Assembly (NCBI GenBank): GCA_023229765.1
Contig: JALNYO010000005.1
Span: 1-64,000 of the forward strand
Reading direction: 5' to 3'
DNA length: 64,000 nt
Source: Syntrophales bacterium
GTDB taxonomy: Bacteria > Desulfobacterota > Syntrophia > Syntrophales > UBA5619
This document shows, piece by piece, positions 58,990 through 64,000 of this stretch. The position numbers were made by a program, and so were the translations under genes. The notes under the pieces are model-generated. The model ran no database searches. It saw only the letters and a program-made list of their open reading frames with translations, and had not been told where the DNA came from. Within the stretch, counting starts at the first letter, position 1. The number at the start of each line of letters is the position of its first letter.

Positions 58990-61638
58990 TTACGGGTTCA
59001 GGAAGAGCTTGTGTTTCGCACCCGCTTCCACTTGCGGCCTGCTCCAGAGCATTGGGAGATACTGAACCCTTGCCCAGGAAAGGATCTGGTTGTCATAGCC
59101 AGGGCTGCCCGGATGGCCGCTGTTGCCCGTGGAATTGACGGCTACACTCTTATTGAAATCGCCTAGGTCAACGATCATACGCATGGAAGGGATCAGGCGC
59201 GCGCTGAAGTTAGCGTTACTGGCGTACCACATGTTGTTGTTAACGCACTCGGTGCTGCCGCCGGTGGGTACCGGACCCCGGTTGACCAGAGACTCGATCG
59301 GTCCGATACCACTTGCACCGAGCGGATTGCTTACGAAGGTTGCCTTGTGCAGCGCCCCCCACTTCCACTGGCTGCGATCCTTGCCTAGTGAGTCTACTGT
59401 TGCGGCGTAACCCTCCTGGAAAGAGCGGACCAGAACCTCGTCACGGGTCTCCCTCTTGTCTTTGGTGGTTGGGTCATCCCACCAGGGGTCATGCGGTTTC
59501 TGCATCAGCAGGGTGACTGCCCACAGTTCCTTGTCCACGCCGTCGGATTTGGTGATGCCCTCCAGTTTGGGCTGGAAGGTGTTTTTCATTAGACGCATGA
59601 TAAACCCGTTGAAGAGCGCCGCATGGGGGCTATCTTCACCACTGAAGCGGTCCCACTTAAGCAACCAGTCGCGCGCATCCGACAGAGCAGGGTCGCCGAA
59701 CTTGAGATTGGCGAGAGCCGGCAGTATCTCATCGGCCGGGATGCTCTTGCTATCTCCCTGAATGGTTTGGTAAGTGGCTACCGTATGCGGCGCGAACTGC
59801 TTCACCAACTCATCAATCCGCTGGCTGCGATAACCATAGACCCATTTGTTGAACTTGCTGCCGAAGTGGGCATTGACGTTCGGCCCGAGCTTCTTGTCCA
59901 GTTTAGCGAAATAATCCGGCGGGGCAACCTCCTGGTTGGCGGCCACGATGTAATTACGTGCCGGGTTGTAGAGACGCGGCATCAGATCGTAGGGTATGTA
60001 GCCCTTCCACTCGTATGCGTCGGTCCAGCCCGGTGTAGGCAGTTGGCCGGTATGGTTTTTGACGCGGACGGGTATTCTGCCCGGCATCTGGTAGCCGATG
60101 TTGCCCTGTCGATCGGCATAGATCACACTCTGCGAGGGGGTATCCCAGTATTGGAGCGCAGCGCGGAAATCGTTCCAGTTCTTTGCCTTGTTCAGGCCGA
60201 TGACGGCCAAGGCGATAGTCCCCGGCTCCAGCGCCGTCCAGCGCAGGGCCAACGGGTCTTTGTTGTTGTAGCCCGACACCTCGCCACTTTTTGGATCGTA
60301 GGGATGGTCGTTGATGATGGGTCCCAGGTGAGTCTGTCTGATCTTGAGGGCGATAGATGGTTTGCCGTTGCCGAAGGAGATGGTTTCATCGCGGACGGCC
60401 ATATCGCGCCACTGGCCGTTCCACTCGTATTGGAGCGGATTGGCCGGGTTAACCTTGATCTGGTACTGATCATTCACATCGGGATAGACGTTTGTGGTTC
60501 CCCATGCGATATCATTGTTGTGCCCGACCACCACGCCGGGGCTGGAGGCAAAGGAGAAGCCAGTGACGTCAAAGGGCCGGCCCGAGCCGTCGTCCGGACA
60601 ATGCAGCGCAATCTGATACCAGATGGAGGGCTGCTGGATGCCCAGATGGGGATCATTGGCCAACAGCGGCTTGCCACCCTGCGTCAAGCCGCCGGTGGTC
60701 ACCCAACTGTTGCTGCCGGTTCCCTCCGTCTGTCCCCTGATCAGCGAAAGGTCGGCTGCCGGTTCGACCATATTTGATGTTACAGAGAGGGGGGCGTGAC
60801 GAACCAATCTCCGATCGGTTGAAGAGTCGTCTTTGCTCTGGTTGCCTGCGTATACCACATGGTTTGCGCCATGTTTGTCTGTATTCAAACTGGTTGTGAA
60901 AGTTTTTTTGATGTCTTCGTCCGACAAAATGGTGGATTTCCTGCCGAGCGGCCAAGCCGGAACTAGCCACTGCTCCGACATTTCCGCGCCGAGCCGATCG
61001 TAGAGTTTGCTGCGGACGAGTTCCAGGTCGCGGGAGAGGCCGAGATCCCAGGCCATAAGCTTGGAGAAGACCAGCGAATCAAGGGGCGTCCAAGGCTCCA
61101 CCTTGAACGTAACGCCGGTCAGCCCGAGTATGGAGTAGTTAACCGAAAGCTGCCGGGGCCTGCGGTCGGAAATATAGGCATTGACCCCTTTGGCGAAGGC
61201 TTCCAGTATGGCGCGCTGGTCGGGCGCGTAGCTGCTGTACTCTTGTTCGGCTACCCTGTAAAGGCCCAGTGAGCGCAGGTAGATATCCGATTTGACTAGG
61301 GCGGCCTTCTTGCCGGTCAGTTCTTCGATGCGGCCGCCGCAGGTCTTTCGGAAGAACTCCATCTGCCACCAGCGGTCCTGGGCCTGAATGTAACCTTGCG
61401 CGAAGAACAGATCGATTATGTTCTTGGCGTAGATGTGCGGTATCCCGTAAGAATCGCGGATCACTTCCACGCGCTCCTTCAGCCCCTGCGCTTTCAATTC
61501 GCTGTCCACTTGCGGCAGAGGACTTCTGGTGATTGAGAAATAGTATGCATAGCCGCCGCCACAGATAAGGACGATCAGCACAAACAGAACGATCAGTATG
61601 ATTTTAAAAGCTTTACCGGATTTTCCCCTTGCCATCAT
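58990..61638 (-). CDS. Penicillin acylase family protein (Ntn hydrolase)
   Basis: 882 residues. An N-terminal hydrophobic segment (10-35) serves as signal anchor or uncleaved signal peptide; the enzyme acts outside the membrane. The precursor should self-cleave before the Ser of GTGSNSW (about residue 310), which becomes the nucleophile of the beta chain. ANDPHLGIQQPSIWY and GHNNDIAWGTTN are typical. Substrate unknown: family members cleave penicillins, acyl-homoserine lactones or other amides. AGGAGG is 4 bases before ATG 61638 and 7 before a second ATG at 61635. A long, unpartnered gene flanked by similar hairpins. Confidence 0.88.
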   Translation of the reverse strand: MMARGKSGKAFKIILIVLFVLIVLICGGGYAYYFSITRSPLPQVDSELKAQGLKERVEVIRDSYGIPHIYAKNIIDLFFAQGYIQAQDRWWQMEFFRKTCGGRIEELTGKKAALVKSDIYLRSLGLYRVAEQEYSSYAPDQRAILEAFAKGVNAYISDRRPRQLSVNYSILGLTGVTFKVEPWTPLDSLVFSKLMAWDLGLSRDLELVRSKLYDRLGAEMSEQWLVPAWPLGRKSTILSDEDIKKTFTTSLNTDKHGANHVVYAGNQSKDDSSTDRRLVRHAPLSVTSNMVEPAADLSLIRGQTEGTGSNSWVTTGGLTQGGKPLLANDPHLGIQQPSIWYQIALHCPDDGSGRPFDVTGFSFASSPGVVVGHNNDIAWGTTNVYPDVNDQYQIKVNPANPLQYEWNGQWRDMAVRDETISFGNGKPSIALKIRQTHLGPIINDHPYDPKSGEVSGYNNKDPLALRWTALEPGTIALAVIGLNKAKNWNDFRAALQYWDTPSQSVIYADRQGNIGYQMPGRIPVRVKNHTGQLPTPGWTDAYEWKGYIPYDLMPRLYNPARNYIVAANQEVAPPDYFAKLDKKLGPNVNAHFGSKFNKWVYGYRSQRIDELVKQFAPHTVATYQTIQGDSKSIPADEILPALANLKFGDPALSDARDWLLKWDRFSGEDSPHAALFNGFIMRLMKNTFQPKLEGITKSDGVDKELWAVTLLMQKPHDPWWDDPTTKDKRETRDEVLVRSFQEGYAATVDSLGKDRSQWKWGALHKATFVSNPLGASGIGPIESLVNRGPVPTGGSTECVNNNMWYASNANFSARLIPSMRMIVDLGDFNKSVAVNSTGNSGHPGSPGYDNQILSWARVQYLPMLWSRPQVEAGAKHKLFLNP

Positions 61639-61758
61639 TTCTCCTCCTTAAAACGAACCGGATGATCGAATGGATACCATGCAACTTCGTTAATTCAAAC
61701 GATTTAACGACTTCAATCACAAACCCACAACCTGGTGTAAAAGAAAAGCAATAAAATA

Positions 61759-61783
61759 CCCCATTCTCTCTGGAGACACGGGG
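61759..61783. repeat. Hairpin repeat, copy B
   Basis: CCCC-AT-TCTC, loop TCTG, GAGA-CAC-GGGG. Its arms match copy A (58576-58606), while the loop differs. It lies about 120 bases upstream of the acylase start. Confidence 0.5.
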
Positions 61784-61917
61784 CCTATGATCAATGCCAC
61801 CATATGCAACCTCATAGGGTAAATGGTACTGACGGTAAAGGTTATCTGGAATTTAGATATCAATCTCACATATTTTCCGGATTTGTCAAGATTTTCCGGG
61901 AAACAGCATCTGCATCT

Positions 61918-61968
61918 TTCGAATAAGCGTCATTCTGCAACTCCGCTGCAGAATGACGCTTATTCGAA
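61918..61968. repeat. Long perfect palindrome, 22-bp arms
   Basis: TTCGAATAAGCGTCATTCTG and two further bases form the left arm (61918-61939). The exact complement is at 61947-61968, and the 7-base loop is ACTCCGC. It is too long for an ordinary terminator and lacks a T-run. It may be a palindromic intergenic repeat or a MITE-like element. Confidence 0.75.
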
Positions 61969-62340
61969 GTCTTGCAGTTCAGTTTAATCAAGCCCGTCAA
62001 CACTTTCAGGAAGCTGTTCGCAAATCACCGCACTCACCTTTTGGAAAGAACAGTAGGCTCTATTTCTGGTCGAAATCAAGCATTTTTTCAAGAACGACGT
62101 TTTGTTACGTATAGCAGGAAGTATGCAATAACCGGATGAACCGAAAAAATTACCCTCCATCGTTTCAAACCCTCTAAACTCCCTGGCACTGAAGGGCCGT
62201 TCTACGCGATAATTATATGGGTATCACGTGAGATTGACGTTAACAATGCTCCGTGTGTAAAATTTCATTTGATTCTTCACAAAGTTAGCCGGAAATAATT
62301 CCAAAAGCGGTAAAACAGCGGTAAAAATTAATGTCAAAGA

Positions 62341-62373
62341 AAAAGGGGCTGCGAAAAAACTTCGCAACCCCTT
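62341..62373 (-). terminator. Terminator after tRNA-Phe
   Basis: On the minus strand, a stem with GGGGTTGCGAAG against CTTCGCAGCCCC-type arms is followed by a T-run, 9 bases past the tRNA CCA end. Confidence 0.8.
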
Positions 62374-62381
62374 GATTCTTA

Positions 62382-62457
<76 letters not shown>

Positions 62458-62575
62458 TCTTGATAAGCGCTTCTCTATATTGCGGCAGTCCTCTATAAAA
62501 TCTGGACTTGTTTGTCAAGCCGTTTTTCGCGGCGCTTCGATGATTTTAAAATTAGCAAGCGGTGTATGTTTCATT

Positions 62576-63124
62576 TTAGTTGTCTTCATTGGTTGAAGAA
62601 GGTTCGGAAAGCGGGGGTTCCGAAAGGGAGGGGAGGGAAGGGGATGGCGTTGCTGTGGCTTTATCGACACAAACTACGATAGTCATGGCTATCTTATCAT
62701 GCCAGCCCTGTTTCTTGCGGTCAAAGGCGATCCATAAAAAGCCAATCGAGAAAAACAGTCCCGAAATCAGATAGCCTGCCCAGCGCAGAAATGCTGTCCC
62801 GGTGGTTACTGGTTCGCCCGATGCGGCAATGACGCGGAGGCGAAAAAGCATTTTCCCCGGAGTTTGTCCGCTGATTCCGTGAAACCAGGTGAAGTAGGTC
62901 ATGTCAATGAGGAGTGAAAGAAAAACACACAGAAACGAAAGTGCGCCTGCCCCGCGTGCTAACTCTTCAGGGGGAGACTGGAGGAGTTTCATGATGTCGC
63001 TTCCCAGGCCGACGGCAAAAAGGGCGATAAGTGAAACATTTAGCGAGATCGCATATACAATGGCCTTGTCGATCATAAATGCCAGAAGTCGTCTCCAGAA
63101 ACCTGCGTAGTGGATATTTGTCAT
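62576..63124 (-). CDS. RDD family membrane protein
   Basis: 182 residues. The RDD signature appears as FWRRLLAFMIDKAIVYAI at the N terminus, followed by about four membrane segments and GQTPGKMLFRLRV. Last 30 residues are Ser/Pro/Glu-rich. Some RDD proteins act in ion or Na+/H+ exchange, but this is not established here. Start ATG 63124 has TTGAGG upstream; the frame to 63136 overlaps rsmE. Follows rsmE directly. Confidence 0.85.
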   Translation of the reverse strand: MTNIHYAGFWRRLLAFMIDKAIVYAISLNVSLIALFAVGLGSDIMKLLQSPPEELARGAGALSFLCVFLSLLIDMTYFTWFHGISGQTPGKMLFRLRVIAASGEPVTTGTAFLRWAGYLISGLFFSIGFLWIAFDRKKQGWHDKIAMTIVVCVDKATATPSPSLPSLSEPPLSEPSSTNEDN

Positions 63125-63132
63125 AATTAACC

Positions 63133-63942
63133 TCAAATGTATTTAAGCTCATACTGGATAACGGCAAGGGCGGCAAGCGAAGCCGTCTCGACCCGAAGCA
63201 CCCGTTTTCCCAAACTTACGGAGATAAAGCCGGCGCGCCGCGCCAAGTCGATTTCCTCTACGCTGAATCCCCCTTCCGGGCCGATTGCAAGCATAATCTT
63301 CTTTATGGGGATGCTGTAGTCATTACTGGAGATTAATCGTTGTTTTGTAAAAACATCGCGGAGAGAAACCTCTGTCTCCTCTTCCCAAGGGATCAATCTC
63401 AATCCGTCCGGCGAAAGAGTCGAAAGCATGTTGTTAAACGTCATAATATCAGTTACTTCAGGAATATCGGCCCGACCCGATTGGCGACAGGCCTCGACGG
63501 CTATCTTTCGCCACCGCTCCAGCTTATGAACACTAATCTTCTCTTTATGGTCATTAATTTTTGCGCGTCGTGAAGATTTAGACGAATCAAGGCGCGGTAT
63601 GGAGCGGGCGGATAGAAAAGGGATAATCCGATTTGCCCCCAATTCCGTTGCATGGCGGATTATTCCCTCCATTTTCTCGGCTTTTGGGATCGCCTGACAC
63701 AGGGTTACCGCAATATCAGAAACGGGAAGCTCCCGTTTTTCCAGTATCTCCAGTTCAACGCCGTCTTCTGTGTAACTTTTGATGACGGTTTCGTACTCGG
63801 CGCCAGCTCCATTGAAAACAGTCAAACGACTGCCTTCCTTCATTCTCAAGACAGAGCCGAGGTAGTGCGCTTGATCGGAGGTAGTCCGGCAAACGTCTCC
63901 CCGCTGGAGAAAGATGGGAAGATAGAGGCGGGTGGCGGTCAT
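63133..63942 (-). CDS. rsmE: 16S rRNA (uracil1498-N3)-methyltransferase
   Basis: SPOUT-class methyltransferase that modifies U1498. An N-terminal PUA-like domain (RLYLPIFLQRGDVCRT) is followed by the knotted SAM domain with LAIGPEGGFSVEEIDLA and SLGKRVLRVETA. From ATG 63942 the protein has 269 residues and the usual MTATRLYLP start. A longer frame to 63981 adds 13 residues that overlap the expected prmA end. A GAGGAAAGG is 13 bases upstream of the ATG, a little far. Confidence 0.9.
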   Translation of the reverse strand: MTATRLYLPIFLQRGDVCRTTSDQAHYLGSVLRMKEGSRLTVFNGAGAEYETVIKSYTEDGVELEILEKRELPVSDIAVTLCQAIPKAEKMEGIIRHATELGANRIIPFLSARSIPRLDSSKSSRRAKINDHKEKISVHKLERWRKIAVEACRQSGRADIPEVTDIMTFNNMLSTLSPDGLRLIPWEEETEVSLRDVFTKQRLISSNDYSIPIKKIMLAIGPEGGFSVEEIDLARRAGFISVSLGKRVLRVETASLAALAVIQYELKYI

Positions 63943-64000
63943 GCGTGAGGATTTCCTTTCCTCAGCGTAAAACACAGCCATTCCTTCTCCGTGAGGAGTT

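Larger units (their letters stand above)
61639..62381. other. Intergenic region between the acylase gene and tRNA-Phe
   Basis: About 740 bases without an ORF. It holds hairpin copy B (61759-61783), the long palindrome at 61918-61968 and the tRNA terminator at 62341-62373. AT-rich remainder with no recognised RNA. Confidence 0.5.

Noticed and set aside
58821..59138. 105-residue plus-strand ORF near the acylase 3' end
   Set aside because: Half of it is antisense to the acylase C terminus; no ribosome site or family match.
63950..64000. C-terminal codons of prmA upstream of rsmE on the minus strand
   Set aside because: The order prmA-rsmE is common and a frame ending near 63957 is possible, but about 12 codons are too few to support the call.

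Overview
The window looks like a chromosomal segment from an anaerobic, syntrophic-type bacterium of the Desulfobacterota (former Deltaproteobacteria, most like Syntrophales). This is an inference from gene content: two NAD-linked molybdenum or tungsten formate dehydrogenases (one with selenocysteine), a periplasmic heme-motif sensor kinase, type IVa pilins, an arg-lys-dap biosynthetic run and a heme-pathway oxidase. No rRNA or phylogenetic marker was available to confirm it.

Layout. Positions 1-12205 hold the 3' part of a protoporphyrinogen oxidase, a decayed PIN-domain fragment, a type IV pilin with a truncated duplicate, a YihY-type membrane protein, an alpha/beta hydrolase, ferritin, a multi-TM/TPR protein, an isochorismatase-like hydrolase, an SsuABC-type importer, a GT2 glycosyltransferase and a methyltransferase. 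Positions 12223-26999 are one minus-strand cluster. It holds NuoE, a NuoF-GltD fusion, a Cys-type FdhA, a response regulator, a shorter NuoF-GltD fusion, a selenocysteine FdhA with a visible SECIS loop, a histidine kinase and two receiver proteins. Formate electrons would enter at the FdhA molybdopterin site and leave to NAD(P) through the NuoF/GltD-like subunits.

Positions 28318-48090 are plus-strand housekeeping genes: miaB, a DUF151 nuclease, xerC, hslVU, argBDFGH, an LptM-like lipoprotein, lysA, dapA, dapB, folK, a YHS-type membrane protein, pgsA, tRNA-Gly, tRNA-Cys, pepA, two Opp/Dpp ATPases and a cold-shock protein. miaA and a glycosyltransferase follow at 48148-50470. A 41-bp repeat that encodes nearly the same peptide lies in the 3' end of the lipoprotein gene and the 5' end of folK.

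Positions 50546-58508 look like a horizontally acquired island: an XRE regulator, a tiny ORF, a 766-aa protein with two deoxyribosyltransferase-like domains plus a P-loop ATPase, and a 1597-aa DUF4011/SF1 helicase/Vsr-like nuclease/DUF3320 protein. This is the best candidate for a little-described (probably antiphage) system. A penicillin-acylase-family gene, similar hairpins on both sides of it, a long perfect palindrome, tRNA-Phe, an RDD membrane protein and rsmE complete the window.
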